64,000 nucleotides of DNA from Pedobacter zeaxanthinifaciens (GCF_003313335.1 NZ_QMHP01000012.1:62333-126332), one strand, 5' to 3'; shown: positions 1 to 8,797, counted from the stretch's first letter. Numbers and translations are program-made. Notes: a model not told the origin generated them from the letters alone.

Positions 1-438
1 GTGTTCATAATCTGTAAAAAACGCACTGACTACCTGAAACAGCAACTCTTCTTCCGGAAATTGAAGAATTTCTAGGATAAGTTTGAGAAAATCGGCAACG
101 GTGGCTAGGTTTTGTAATTTTGCTTTTCTGATATATCTTAATACTGGTAAACTATAGCAGAAAGAAACCGGTATTTCGGTAGTACCACTTAAACTCCCAG
201 GATTAAAAAGCAATTCAAGCCCCTCATTTCCTCCTAAAATATTAAAACCCAGTTTAGAACTAAACACCAAAGCTAACTGATGATAGCCAACATCACCATA
301 CTCACTAACTTCAGCATAGTAATTTTTATAGAACAGTTTATCCACTGCTGTACCTACAAAACTATCAAAAGGCTGCGGTAAACTCTCTGTGTTTAGGAGT
401 GTTTTTAATGCTGGATATAGTGATTGTTGTTGTGGCAT
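1..438 (-). CDS. Partial protein of unknown function (3' end outside window)
   Basis: The reverse strand is open from an ATG at 438 to the window edge, giving 146 residues that begin MPQQQSLYPALKTLLN. There is no signal peptide or membrane segment. The sequence looks like a soluble mixed alpha/beta protein with a hydrophobic C-terminal part (ADFLKLILEILQFPEEELL). I do not recognise a family. It lies 133 bases downstream of the gene at 572-1288 on the same strand and may belong to the same transcript, which also carries a lysozyme-like protein. Its real length cannot be known from this window. That it is coding rests on the uninterrupted frame and natural-looking composition. Confidence 0.6.
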   Translation of the reverse strand, partial: MPQQQSLYPALKTLLNTESLPQPFDSFVGTAVDKLFYKNYYAEVSEYGDVGYHQLALVFSSKLGFNILGGNEGLELLFNPGSLSGTTEIPVSFCYSLPVLRYIRKAKLQNLATVADFLKLILEILQFPEEELLFQVVSAFFTDYEH

Positions 439-571
439 ATGAGGTTAATTTTTCTGTATATTTCATAGACTTATCTGGTTCGCTTCCTATGATTAAGGTT
501 TGTGGTTGGAATTGTATACCAAAGTCCTTTTACGTATTGAATTAATATAAATATTTATATTTCCTGCGGTC

Positions 572-1288
572 CTAATCATTACCTTTGGTTTTGCCAAAAA
601 CAAATTCTTTTTTACTAATAGAGAATGCAAAATCCCTATCCCATTCGAAATTATATTTTGTATTTGTATATATCATAACATTACTTTTTTTAGGAATCTC
701 CATCTTTGTATTATATTTTAGATATGTAAGTTTATGTTCGGCAGTGTCTAAATGGAAAGCGACTGGAGTGTATAAAAAATATCCATCTTTCTCGGGAGGC
801 ATAAATCCGTCCCAGTCTTCATATTCTGGAAAGCCTACGATGTAATATTCTCCATTATACTTGACACTACTAAACTTCGATGTTAGCCCTAACGTATTTC
901 TCTTATCAAAACTATATAATGCAATAAGCCCTGTCGCATCACTAAAAACGTTAGAAGTGAAGCATCTATTTCTATTGTTTCTTAATTTTTTTCCTTTATA
1001 AGTATATAGTATTCTTAGCTTACGAACTATATAGTTACAGCTATCACCAAATTGTTGAGACGCTTTTTCACTTGTTCTCTCAACGAAAAGCTCGCCACTA
1101 ATACAATTCAGTTCAACAGGTATGCTCTCAATCCACATGTAGCTACTATCTAAAATTTTTCCTCTGCTTTTTAACTTATCGAAGCCTTTATTGGTATTAA
1201 CATCTCTTTTCTCAGGGTATCTGCATAGGGAAAGTCCAAAAAAGCCCGATATGGCAATAAAAACGAGTATCTTTTTATTAATTTTCAT
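572..1288 (-). CDS. Exported protein of unknown function, translationally coupled to the lysozyme-like gene
   Basis: I place the start at 1288 because this gives a clean export signal (MKINKKILVFIAISGFFGLSLC) and an 11-base overlap with the stop of the upstream gene at 1278, which is typical of translational coupling. A longer in-frame start at 1363 would add an unlikely N-terminus. The mature part (about 215 residues) is rich in Tyr, Phe and Lys and has no motif I recognise. The Cys after the hydrophobic stretch could be a lipidation site, but the residue before it is Leu, which is poor for a lipobox. Coupling to a predicted cell-wall enzyme makes an envelope role, possibly an immunity protein, conceivable. 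That is inference only. Confidence 0.65.
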   Translation of the reverse strand: MKINKKILVFIAISGFFGLSLCRYPEKRDVNTNKGFDKLKSRGKILDSSYMWIESIPVELNCISGELFVERTSEKASQQFGDSCNYIVRKLRILYTYKGKKLRNNRNRCFTSNVFSDATGLIALYSFDKRNTLGLTSKFSSVKYNGEYYIVGFPEYEDWDGFMPPEKDGYFLYTPVAFHLDTAEHKLTYLKYNTKMEIPKKSNVMIYTNTKYNFEWDRDFAFSISKKEFVFGKTKGND

Positions 1289-2990
1289 CTGTATTTGTAA
1301 CTGCTCTGACATAATAATTCTTTTGTGGTTTTTTATTGTCATCATAATAGCCAGCATCTTCATGTATCGATAGAACAGGCTTAGAATTTGCCTCCTGCTG
1401 AATATCTAAAAAATGAAATTGCCCCAAGCTTTTTACCCCTAATCCATTATAGGTTTTCAGAAGCATTGCGTCAAAAAAAGATTTTTTTGTACCTGTTGAT
1501 ACTTCAGATGGTAGAAATAAAGCGTTTATTTCGGAAGTGCTGAATTCTGCTATTGAACTTTTTACCCAATCATAAGTTATGTCTCCATAGACAACTGGGT
1601 TTGGCTTTATAACTTTGTCATCAGGATGGGTATTGTTCCAATTTAACACTCTAGTTTTTATAGAATTGATTTTATTTAAAACAGGAGGTACCTTAGATTC
1701 CAAGACGTCTATAATGCTGTCAATATTAATTTTCCAATTCCAAATAGCTTCATCAGAAGAAACTATTTTACCATCTTTGTCAATTGTTCTTCCGTGAATA
1801 TCTACTAAAGTTTGATATTCTTTTACGCCTCCCGGTTTTAATAAATTTAAGTCTACTCCAACATTCATCGCTTGTTCTCTCGTAAGTGAACCGTAATTAT
1901 CAATTTGCCCTAGCCCATATCCTCTTGGAGCGCCAAAAACAGGTAGACCATTTTTTATCAAAATACCGTATCCATCCTTTTTGTAGGGATAGAACTGATG
2001 AAGTCTATTGTCTTTACCAGAGGCGGATTCGTGCCGAATTAGGCGTCTTAAAAACCAAAATCTACTTAAATATGATGTATTAGGTTGTCCTGTTATTTGA
2101 GGTTTATCTAAATAGCCTTTTACTTGTTGAGAAGCCGGGTTTGTACCTCTTATGTAAAATATAAACCTCCTTATTGTATCAGAATTCCAAGTTTCATTAT
2201 TAGGAAGATACTCTATCGTACATTCTCCTCCTCGTATTTTATTCTCATAGTTTATCTGCCAGCTTGAATTTGGTGCAATATTATGTGTTATTAATTGACT
2301 ATTTATTTGTTCTGGAAAATAATTTTTAATTATTCTTTTAATCAATCCCTTACTTTTCTGGATATGTTCGATTCTAATTCTAAGCCTTATTGTAGTATTT
2401 GAATAATTAAAAAGTGTAGTAACAGGCATCGAAGGGCTTGTCTCTATTTCTAAAAATCTTCCAGTGCTAGCAGGCTTAATATTTAATAATTTTAATGTGT
2501 TTTCATTTGTAGAGTTATAAACTCCTAACTCGTGTAATTTTTGTAAATCAGCATTCTGCATTCCTCGTATTATATTTGCTTGTTGCGCCCATGTGCCTAC
2601 TTTGAAAGCATTCTTTGCTTTTTCTATATAAGATTTAAAAATGATTAATTCATCAATAATAGCGCTTGTTATTTTATCTAGATTATTGGGTTTAGCACTA
2701 AAAATAAATGTACCGTCTACCGCATTCTTCCCAAATCCCACCAAGCTAAAAAGAGACAATACCCTTATAGGGTAATTAATATCAAACGGTACGAAAATGA
2801 TATTGCCAGGTACGTTATAATAACTATTACTAATGCTTACCAAAAGATTTTTAAGAGCGGTAGTTATTTGAGTAGTTTTAAACATGGCACCTTGGATAGA
2901 GCTATTGATAACGCTTGCGCTAGGAACCTTATTTAAGGCATCAAAAGATGTTTGTACGTCAAAAGCCGTTGTATTTGTTATTGCTATCAT
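1278..2990 (-). CDS. 570-residue protein with a lysozyme/lytic-transglycosylase-like motif
   Basis: There is no signal peptide (N-terminus MIAITNTTAFDVQTSFDALN). The first half (to about residue 300) is not recognisable; residues around 170-290 look beta-rich. Around residues 315-365 there is RRLIRHESASGKDNRLHQF followed by FGAPRGYGLGQIDNYG. An HES glutamate followed by a G-x-GLGQ loop is the usual layout of goose-type lysozymes and soluble lytic transglycosylases (E-S...G..G(L/V)(M/G)Q), so peptidoglycan cleavage is a reasonable guess, with the Glu of HES as catalytic acid. The C-terminal 200 residues have no known motif. With no leader but an exported downstream partner, it could be an effector delivered by a secretion machine or a phage-tail-like particle. 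The enzyme motif is seen; delivery is speculation. Confidence 0.6.
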   Translation of the reverse strand: MIAITNTTAFDVQTSFDALNKVPSASVINSSIQGAMFKTTQITTALKNLLVSISNSYYNVPGNIIFVPFDINYPIRVLSLFSLVGFGKNAVDGTFIFSAKPNNLDKITSAIIDELIIFKSYIEKAKNAFKVGTWAQQANIIRGMQNADLQKLHELGVYNSTNENTLKLLNIKPASTGRFLEIETSPSMPVTTLFNYSNTTIRLRIRIEHIQKSKGLIKRIIKNYFPEQINSQLITHNIAPNSSWQINYENKIRGGECTIEYLPNNETWNSDTIRRFIFYIRGTNPASQQVKGYLDKPQITGQPNTSYLSRFWFLRRLIRHESASGKDNRLHQFYPYKKDGYGILIKNGLPVFGAPRGYGLGQIDNYGSLTREQAMNVGVDLNLLKPGGVKEYQTLVDIHGRTIDKDGKIVSSDEAIWNWKINIDSIIDVLESKVPPVLNKINSIKTRVLNWNNTHPDDKVIKPNPVVYGDITYDWVKSSIAEFSTSEINALFLPSEVSTGTKKSFFDAMLLKTYNGLGVKSLGQFHFLDIQQEANSKPVLSIHEDAGYYDDNKKPQKNYYVRAVTNTDEN

Positions 2991-3019
2991 ACCTTACTAT
3001 ATGTTGATAAGAATATCTC

Positions 3020-3172
3020 TTATTGTTTTTCTAAATCATTAAATTTTAACTCATAAAAAACTTTGCTAAACAGCTCATCCAAAACATTTTTATTACTAAC
3101 CGTATCTAACGCAAAATGTCTTCTAATCTCTTTTTGCCGTTGCATTGAGGCTAGTTCGTCTATTCTCTCCAT
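3020..3172 (-). CDS. Small 50-residue protein of unknown function
   Basis: An ATG at 3172 opens a 50-codon frame (starting MERIDELASMQRQKEIRRHF, ending FNDLEKQ) that stops at 3020. The ATG lies inside the last codons of the upstream gene (stop at 3160), giving a 13-base overlap, and the stop is 29 bases before the ATG of the lysozyme-like gene. Tight packing in a same-strand series supports it as a real gene. The product is charged, probably helical, with no signal peptide or membrane segment. A chaperone, adaptor or antitoxin-sized partner is possible; no family is recognised. Confidence 0.5.
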   Translation of the reverse strand: MERIDELASMQRQKEIRRHFALDTVSNKNVLDELFSKVFYELKFNDLEKQ

Positions 3173-3648
3173 TTTCTTAAATCTTTCGTATTTTTTTTTA
3201 ATGAAGTTGCCTTATCTAATTTTATAGATGATGACACATAAAATCTGCCACTTTTGAATGGTATTGAATCTATGTATATATTCTTTCCTATAACTTTCTT
3301 ATCAAAATATAACACCATTGCCTTTTCGTTAAACACTATATCGAGGCGATTACCATCATACCCAGAGTGTTGCCCTCGGGTATAACTATATGTGTTCACT
3401 GCCCCTACAACCAAATCTGCGCACAAGATTTTCTCATAGTTAGTTGATGTCTTTGGAAAACCACTGTAATAGGAATCAAACATGTTCTCTTGCAGTTTCC
3501 CTCCAACAAATAATCTGTATACAATAACACTCCTTTTTATTCCTGATGCATCAATATAATTTTCTTGTTTATAGGATGATTTGCTTGCACTACATGATAG
3601 CAACAAGAAAATACTAATAATTAAATATTTAAACTCCTGTAACGTCAT
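3160..3648 (-). CDS. Small lipoprotein of unknown function
   Basis: The 162-residue product begins MTLQEFKYLIISIFLLLSCS. The hydrophobic stretch followed by LLSC is a good type II signal peptide and lipobox, so the mature protein should be a lipoprotein. The remainder is polar with beta-type segments (SVIVYRLFVGGKLQENMF, IVFNEKAMVLYFDKKVIG) and no recognised domain. It is the first gene of a close same-strand series (3160-3648, 3020-3172, 1278-2990, 572-1288) with overlaps at two joints. The gap to the next gene upstream is 52 bases. The envelope location is well supported by the signal; the function is unknown. Confidence 0.65.
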   Translation of the reverse strand: MTLQEFKYLIISIFLLLSCSASKSSYKQENYIDASGIKRSVIVYRLFVGGKLQENMFDSYYSGFPKTSTNYEKILCADLVVGAVNTYSYTRGQHSGYDGNRLDIVFNEKAMVLYFDKKVIGKNIYIDSIPFKSGRFYVSSSIKLDKATSLKKNTKDLRKWRE

Positions 3649-3700
3649 TATTTATTGCAGTTTTTAAAATGGTTTTAATTTCTGTTATCAGATACTTGTT

Positions 3701-4459
3701 TTATGGTTTATCATTATATGGGCTCTTTCTAATTTCCCCATTTATTATATATTCATAACTAATTCCATTTATAACATTTTTTTTGACTGTAAATTCTTTA
3801 TCAAGGTTACCGTTAATATAAATCTTATACTCTCCATCTGGCAGATTCTTTTTAAAGGAATATGAAGAAGGAAAACTTTTGTTATCAACATTTCTGTTTA
3901 GTTTGATATAACTCGTATCAGCTGCATTGAGGAGTCTTATGCTCGTTGTTTCATTTTGATCGGTCCAACTCTGTAAAAAGATATAAGTGCCTTTATTATT
4001 ATCCCTGATTTTTTCTGTTTGAATACCTGCATATTCCCCTGAAGAACAAAAAAATGAACTATGTTTTAAATTCTTATCGGTAGTATCTTCAATATATTCT
4101 CCTTTTTTAAAATCAATATTGGCATAGGTGCGTCTAACAATATTTTTAAGAATAACTGTCATTGTATCTTTATTTCTATTATCCAATATTTTGACTTCAC
4201 TGCTTCCCTTCCACCCAAAATTCTGTTTTAAAATAGAATACTTAACATTTTCTACCTTCTGTTTATCATTAATGAAATTATCTCTACTCAACTTATAGGC
4301 ACTATTAAACCGCTCACTATGAAAAATTATCGTAAAGCGGTTATCACTCGAATAAATCGTATCGGTTTTACTTAATGCCCCTGAACTTGTTGCTTTTATG
4401 AATGATATACTATCAAGAACTATATTTAGTGCCTGTAAAAAAGATAAAACTTCGGACAT
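3701..4459 (-). CDS. Protein of unknown function with an apparently replaced or missing N-terminus
   Basis: The frame is open from ATG 4459 to 3701 (252 residues) and contains beta-rich sequence with no domain I know (for example TIIFHSERFNSAYKL and PDGEYKIYINGNLDKEFTV). The first 10 or so residues (MSEVLSFLQAL) are simply the antisense of the lipobox region of the divergent gene at 4398-5702, so this start is doubtful. No other ATG, GTG or TTG lies in a convincing place just downstream, and there is no signal peptide although neighbouring products are exported. The simplest reading is a gene cut at its 5' end by a rearrangement at about 4.40-4.46 kb. It could instead be an intact cytoplasmic protein with overlapping 5' ends. 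Confidence 0.45.
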   Translation of the reverse strand: MSEVLSFLQALNIVLDSISFIKATSSGALSKTDTIYSSDNRFTIIFHSERFNSAYKLSRDNFINDKQKVENVKYSILKQNFGWKGSSEVKILDNRNKDTMTVILKNIVRRTYANIDFKKGEYIEDTTDKNLKHSSFFCSSGEYAGIQTEKIRDNNKGTYIFLQSWTDQNETTSIRLLNAADTSYIKLNRNVDNKSFPSSYSFKKNLPDGEYKIYINGNLDKEFTVKKNVINGISYEYIINGEIRKSPYNDKP

Positions 4460-5702
4460 TATGCCTGTTGACGTTAATGTAAAGGTGAGTTATCAAACTG
4501 AAACCGGCGGTTACACACTTCCACTTCAAAACATCAGTGTAAAAATCAAAAATGTTAATACTGGAACTTCTCAATCGTTAACTACAAACGCAGAAGGAAA
4601 AGTGCTTTTTTCTTCGGTTGCGGCAGGAACCTACGATATAGATGCCACTATTAAAATCAGTTCAGACGACTATAGAACGATAACGGGCATTGCAACCAAC
4701 ACGGATATCGTTTACAATGCATCAATAAAAAATACAGTAATAAGTGTTGGCTTTAATGGCGTAGTGGAACTTAAACTATTAACTGGAAATATTGGCGATT
4801 GGGTGATCAAACAAGTTTATTATGCTGGTTCGCACCGAAATAATGGCGCAACATTCCGTGATCAGTTTATAGAATTTTATAATAACTCGGATAAAACCTT
4901 GTATGCAGATAGCCTATACTTTGCGGAAATTACCGGTGTAATTACCTCTGGCAGTTCGTACAACTTACTTGGCAACGGACAAATGGATTGGAGCAAAGCT
5001 GTTGGCATGCCAGGCAACGTTGATGCAAACAATGATTATGTATATGCCAGAGCGGTGCTTATGATTCCAGGGACGGGAAAGCAATATCCAGTTCTACCGG
5101 GAAAAAGCATCGTTGTAGCTCAAACTGCGATCAATCACAAATCGCCATTTACCGGTACCGATGGCAAGGTAGTGAGTGTGGTTGATCCTTCATTAACTGT
5201 TGATTTAAGCGGCGCAGATTTCGAAGCTTATTACGCACCTTTTTTAGCAAAGCCTTTATCTTCTGATGTAGATACACCGGCGCCAAATTTAGAAGTAATT
5301 TCCTATTTCGGTACTGATATGATATTTGACAACCCGGGAAGGTACTCCTACATCCTATTTAAGGCTGATGCGAAAACTAGAGTTAAAGATTTGCCGCAAT
5401 ACCCGTATCCAACAAAATCAACACCAAGTTCTACGGCAACAAAATACTATCAAATTCCAACTAGTTTAATTTTAGATGCTGTTGAAGTGCAATCTAACCT
5501 ACCAGACGACAGGAATCCCAAAAAGCTTAACGCCTCGTTAGACGCTGGATTCACTTTTGTTCCGGCAGGTTCTTATACTTCGCAATCTATTATTAGAAAA
5601 ACGGAGAAAACAATAAATGGCCGCATAGTTTTAAAAGACACAAATAACAGCACCGAAGATTTTGATTTCTTTAACGTAGCCATACCTCGAGGATTTAAAT
5701 AA
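4398..5702 (+). CDS. DUF4876-like surface protein, 5' end disturbed
   Basis: The 434-residue product has a carboxypeptidase-regulatory/Ig-like N-terminal module (about residues 20-125, with ISVKIKNVNTGTSQSLTTNAEGKVLFSSV) and a C-terminal part matching my memory of the DUF4876 family (VYYAGSHRNNG, DQFIEFYNNSDKTLYADSLY). Such proteins are found with outer-membrane receptors in Bacteroidota. The N-terminus reads MNDILSRTIFSACKKDKTSD. SACKKD is the usual residue pattern just after a Bacteroidota lipoprotein signal, but here the hydrophobic leader is missing and replaced by polar sequence. The gene may therefore not be exported. It probably formed an operon with the two genes downstream (5743 and 7305), perhaps after a TonB receptor now absent. 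Confidence 0.65.
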   Translation: MNDILSRTIFSACKKDKTSDIMPVDVNVKVSYQTETGGYTLPLQNISVKIKNVNTGTSQSLTTNAEGKVLFSSVAAGTYDIDATIKISSDDYRTITGIATNTDIVYNASIKNTVISVGFNGVVELKLLTGNIGDWVIKQVYYAGSHRNNGATFRDQFIEFYNNSDKTLYADSLYFAEITGVITSGSSYNLLGNGQMDWSKAVGMPGNVDANNDYVYARAVLMIPGTGKQYPVLPGKSIVVAQTAINHKSPFTGTDGKVVSVVDPSLTVDLSGADFEAYYAPFLAKPLSSDVDTPAPNLEVISYFGTDMIFDNPGRYSYILFKADAKTRVKDLPQYPYPTKSTPSSTATKYYQIPTSLILDAVEVQSNLPDDRNPKKLNASLDAGFTFVPAGSYTSQSIIRKTEKTINGRIVLKDTNNSTEDFDFFNVAIPRGFK

Positions 5703-5707
5703 AAAAT

Positions 5708-5734
5708 TGCGGCAGCTATTAACAAGCTGCCGCA
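5708..5734 (+). promoter_or_regulatory. Perfect 10-bp stem-loop between two operon genes
   Basis: TGCGGCAGCT at 5708-5717 is the exact inverse of AGCTGCCGCA at 5725-5734, with a 7-base loop. No T-run follows, so it is not a standard terminator. It sits immediately after the stop at 5702 and ends 8 bases before the chosen ATG of the next gene (5743), so it could moderate readthrough, protect the transcript or affect translation initiation. Its position also argues against starting the next gene at 5707. Confidence 0.6.
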
Positions 5735-5742
5735 TGGTTCAA

Positions 5743-7299
5743 ATGAAAAGTTTTTTATCTGTACTCTTGATACTTACATTTTCTGTTGGCGCTACTGCGC
5801 AGCAAGATTCTGTAAAAACAACGCTGCAAAGGCGTCAACTTTATTTCACTAACGTTGTGAACGTAACCGGCTATGAGTTTGCTAAACAAAGTCCGCTGCT
5901 AATTGGCGATTTAATGCCAAAACAAGTTAGCGTTATCGCCTTAGGGCACCAATTAGATAAGGGAAATTTGATTGAAGCCCAAGGCAGTACAATGTCCAAT
6001 CAGCTTTTTTTGAAATCAGAAGGTTTCACGGAAATTAAAGGAATTAATCTTTTTGGATCATTTAGCTATCAAAAAATCTTGGAAGACAGCACACGGTTTG
6101 CACATCAAACTAGAAACAATCCTACCACACCATATTACTTCGGGTCGCCGGCCAATAACCACTATGAGCGTTCAATTTACGATTTTAACTTGTTAGCCGC
6201 AAAAAAGTTAGTTGACGGAAAGTTGACTGCTGGTTTTGGCTTGAATTACCACATTGCCGATCACTTCTCCAACAACGATCCCAGAGGTTCCATTAAAGAG
6301 TACAAACTGGAATCGCAGTTGGCGTTAAGTTACCAAGTTGCTAAACACATTAACTTCGGAATGACCTATTTGTTGGGATATGGACAAGAAAAATTCAACA
6401 TCGGCTATAAAAACCGAACCTATTACGAAAGCTTGGTCTATCCCGAATATGTTAACTATCTTATTAACGGTTATGGAGAACCTCAGCCTAAAGTATCACG
6501 AAGAAACTATAATAACTTTTTAAAAAATAGTGGCCCGCAACTGTCAATAAGTGTAACCAATACAAACCTGGGTGACTTTTATTTGCTTGGCTCATTGCGC
6601 AATGAGACACAGGCTTACGACTACCGAACGGGGGAAGAGATTACCGCACTGGCAAATTACGACTTAGTGAATACAACATTGAATTTACTTTGGATTAACC
6701 AAGATTTTTTGACAGGTAAATTAAGCACGAACTTTACTTACCATAATACTCAGGGAGAAGATTTTAATCGGATCTTTTTGGCTAAAAACTATTTATTCAG
6801 CGGAAAGAATTTAGGCATCATTTCCAGCTACGCTCAAAATCTTAAAAAGGCAAGCTATAATTACACCATCGGCGTATCGAATTACAGTGAAGAAAAAATT
6901 GACGGCATTACCGGCAACAATGTTTACTTCAGTAACCTGTTGTTAAAAGCGAGTTTTGGATTTAATCGGATGTTGATGAGAAATAAATCCCTTGCTGGTA
7001 GCCTGGGTGTCGCTAACGACTTCAATTTAGCTAAACGTTTATCTATCAGTCCTGCAAATGAAAGCTATTTTACCAGAGAAGTAATTTTACACGATTACCT
7101 TTATCACACTGCTATCAAATACACGGTGGAAGCGAGTGTGAATTACAGTTTTCCGTTTTTTAACGCGATGCAATCCGCTTTAGGCCTACAGGCTAACTAT
7201 CAAATCAACGCAGGGATGACCTCACTTCAACGTAGCTTAACTTCGGCACCAGGCAATGATAGATTTTCGAGCAAAATTAGCTTTAATCTTTATTTCTAA
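5743..7299 (+). CDS. Outer-membrane beta-barrel protein (DUF6850-like)
   Basis: With the start at 5743 the product has a good signal peptide (MKSFLSVLLILTFSVGATAQ) and about 498 mature residues. Most of the chain is alternating beta-strand sequence with aromatic ends, and it finishes in SSKISFNLYF, a C-terminal aromatic strand as expected for an outer-membrane barrel. There is no plug domain or TonB box, so it is not a TonB-dependent receptor. It resembles the DUF6850 family that accompanies DUF4876 proteins, from memory. It lies 40 bases after the DUF4876-like gene and 5 bases before the cytochrome peroxidase gene, so co-transcription is likely. The transported or bound substrate is unknown. 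Confidence 0.7.
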   Translation: MKSFLSVLLILTFSVGATAQQDSVKTTLQRRQLYFTNVVNVTGYEFAKQSPLLIGDLMPKQVSVIALGHQLDKGNLIEAQGSTMSNQLFLKSEGFTEIKGINLFGSFSYQKILEDSTRFAHQTRNNPTTPYYFGSPANNHYERSIYDFNLLAAKKLVDGKLTAGFGLNYHIADHFSNNDPRGSIKEYKLESQLALSYQVAKHINFGMTYLLGYGQEKFNIGYKNRTYYESLVYPEYVNYLINGYGEPQPKVSRRNYNNFLKNSGPQLSISVTNTNLGDFYLLGSLRNETQAYDYRTGEEITALANYDLVNTTLNLLWINQDFLTGKLSTNFTYHNTQGEDFNRIFLAKNYLFSGKNLGIISSYAQNLKKASYNYTIGVSNYSEEKIDGITGNNVYFSNLLLKASFGFNRMLMRNKSLAGSLGVANDFNLAKRLSISPANESYFTREVILHDYLYHTAIKYTVEASVNYSFPFFNAMQSALGLQANYQINAGMTSLQRSLTSAPGNDRFSSKISFNLYF

Positions 7300-7304
7300 A
7301 TTAA

Positions 7305-8447
7305 ATGATGAAGAAATCAATTATCGGCTTTGTCCTAATCCTTTACTCCGTATTACTCAATTCATTTAAACCTTTAAAATTTGATTTTAAGGATGAAATT
7401 GAGTTAACTGAGTTGCGTAACATATATGCTAAACCGAGTAGTGAATGGCCTAAGCCAACAATCGACTCAGGTGTAAATTATGTTGAGTTGGGAGAGCTAC
7501 TCCCCTCTCCACTAAACCTGAAAAGTGACAGCGTAAAAAACCAAGTTGCGCTTGGTAAAATGCTATTCTTCGATCCCCGACTTTCCGGTTCCAATCAGAT
7601 ATCGTGTTCAAGTTGCCATATCCCAGATTTAAATTGGCAGGATGGCAGACGCGTTTCCGTAGGTCATGACCATTTGGAGAATATAAGGAATGCTCCCTCG
7701 TTAGAAAATGTGTGGTTTGTGAAAAAGCTTTTTTGGGATGGCAGAGCCAATAGTTTGGAAGAACAGGGTGCTATGCCGATTGCTGCCCATAATGAAATGC
7801 ATCAGGATATGAAGCAGCTGCCTAAAAAGCTGAAGAAAATAAAAGGTTATAGGGCCTATTTTATCGCGGCCTTTGGCTCTCCTGAAATTAGCAGTGAGCG
7901 TATAGTAAGTAGTTTGGCTACTTTTCAACGAAGTATAGTGAGCAGAAAAACTGCTTTTGATCGATTTTTAGGTAAAGATAAGAATGCACTTACTGACCAA
8001 CAGCTAGTGGGCCTACACCTCTTTAGAACCAAAGCTCGTTGTATGAATTGCCATCACGGCCCCTATTTTACCGATAACGAATTTCACAATGATGGACTAA
8101 CCTACTACGGCAGAAAATATGAAGATTTAGGTTTATACAATTTAACTAAAAAACCAGAAGATGTAGGAAAGTTTAAAACACCTGGTTTGAGAAATGTGAT
8201 GAAAACTGCGCCTTGGTTTCACAACGGCCTATTTCCAGATATAGATGGCGTGATGAACATGTATAACATGGGCATGCCAGTACAGAGGTTAAAGCCAGGA
8301 CAAGAAAATGACCCTCTGCTGCCTAAAAACGATAAGTTGTTAAAACCACTAAATTTAAGTAAAGGTGAGAAAGACGCAATTATTGCATTTCTAGGAGCTT
8401 TATCCTCGCCTCCAGTTTTGATACGGCCGGAAGAACTTCCTAAATAA
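7305..8447 (+). CDS. Di-heme cytochrome c peroxidase / MauG-type protein
   Basis: The 380-residue product has an N-terminal signal segment (MMKKSIIGFVLILYSVLLNS) and two CxxCH heme-binding motifs, CSSCH and CMNCH, in the order expected for bacterial di-heme peroxidases. Family features include LGKMLFFDPRLSGSNQISC before the first heme, LFWDGRANSLEEQ between them, and TPGLRNVMKTAPWFHNG after the second. It should act in the periplasm, reducing hydrogen peroxide or carrying out MauG-like oxidations. It begins 5 bases after the barrel protein, in the same operon. Homologues of this trio are often found next to iron or metal-linked receptors, which hints at metal or redox-related function (inference). 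Confidence 0.9.
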   Translation: MMKKSIIGFVLILYSVLLNSFKPLKFDFKDEIELTELRNIYAKPSSEWPKPTIDSGVNYVELGELLPSPLNLKSDSVKNQVALGKMLFFDPRLSGSNQISCSSCHIPDLNWQDGRRVSVGHDHLENIRNAPSLENVWFVKKLFWDGRANSLEEQGAMPIAAHNEMHQDMKQLPKKLKKIKGYRAYFIAAFGSPEISSERIVSSLATFQRSIVSRKTAFDRFLGKDKNALTDQQLVGLHLFRTKARCMNCHHGPYFTDNEFHNDGLTYYGRKYEDLGLYNLTKKPEDVGKFKTPGLRNVMKTAPWFHNGLFPDIDGVMNMYNMGMPVQRLKPGQENDPLLPKNDKLLKPLNLSKGEKDAIIAFLGALSSPPVLIRPEELPK

Positions 8448-8452
8448 TACGC

Positions 8453-8797
8453 TTACCATGCATGTGCTACGTTTAGATAGCACTCCAAATCTTCCACGAA
8501 ATGGCGAGCCTTTTTAAAATCAGCTTGTAGGATACCTGAAGGAAAATTAGGCTTAAGGCGTATTTCTGAGCGTTGAAAACCAATGTTGATACTAAAGCTT
8601 GTTCCATTAAGCAGTTTCACTTCAAGCACCACAATCCCATTATCTTCGCTTACTTCGCCCGGTTGGTAGTCAACGGCATCAGTGAATAGATCAACAAGAT
8701 ATGTAACGGCCTCTGTCGCCTTTTGCTGGTAGGTTTTTGATTTGCTTTTTGCCGAAGTTCCACCTCCTGAAAGACGGCTTAATTGTATCTGCTGCAT
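8453..8797 (-). CDS. Small protein of unknown function
   Basis: This 114-residue product starts MQQIQLSRLSGGGTSAKSKS and has a basic, flexible N-terminus, then a compact part with beta-like segments (GIVVLEVKLLNGTSFSINIG) and a helix (DFKKARHFVEDLECYLNVA). It has no signal peptide or membrane segment. It is convergent with the cytochrome peroxidase gene, with only 5 bases between the stops. I recognise no family. Coding composition looks normal for the region. Confidence 0.55.
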   Translation of the reverse strand: MQQIQLSRLSGGGTSAKSKSKTYQQKATEAVTYLVDLFTDAVDYQPGEVSEDNGIVVLEVKLLNGTSFSINIGFQRSEIRLKPNFPSGILQADFKKARHFVEDLECYLNVAHAW

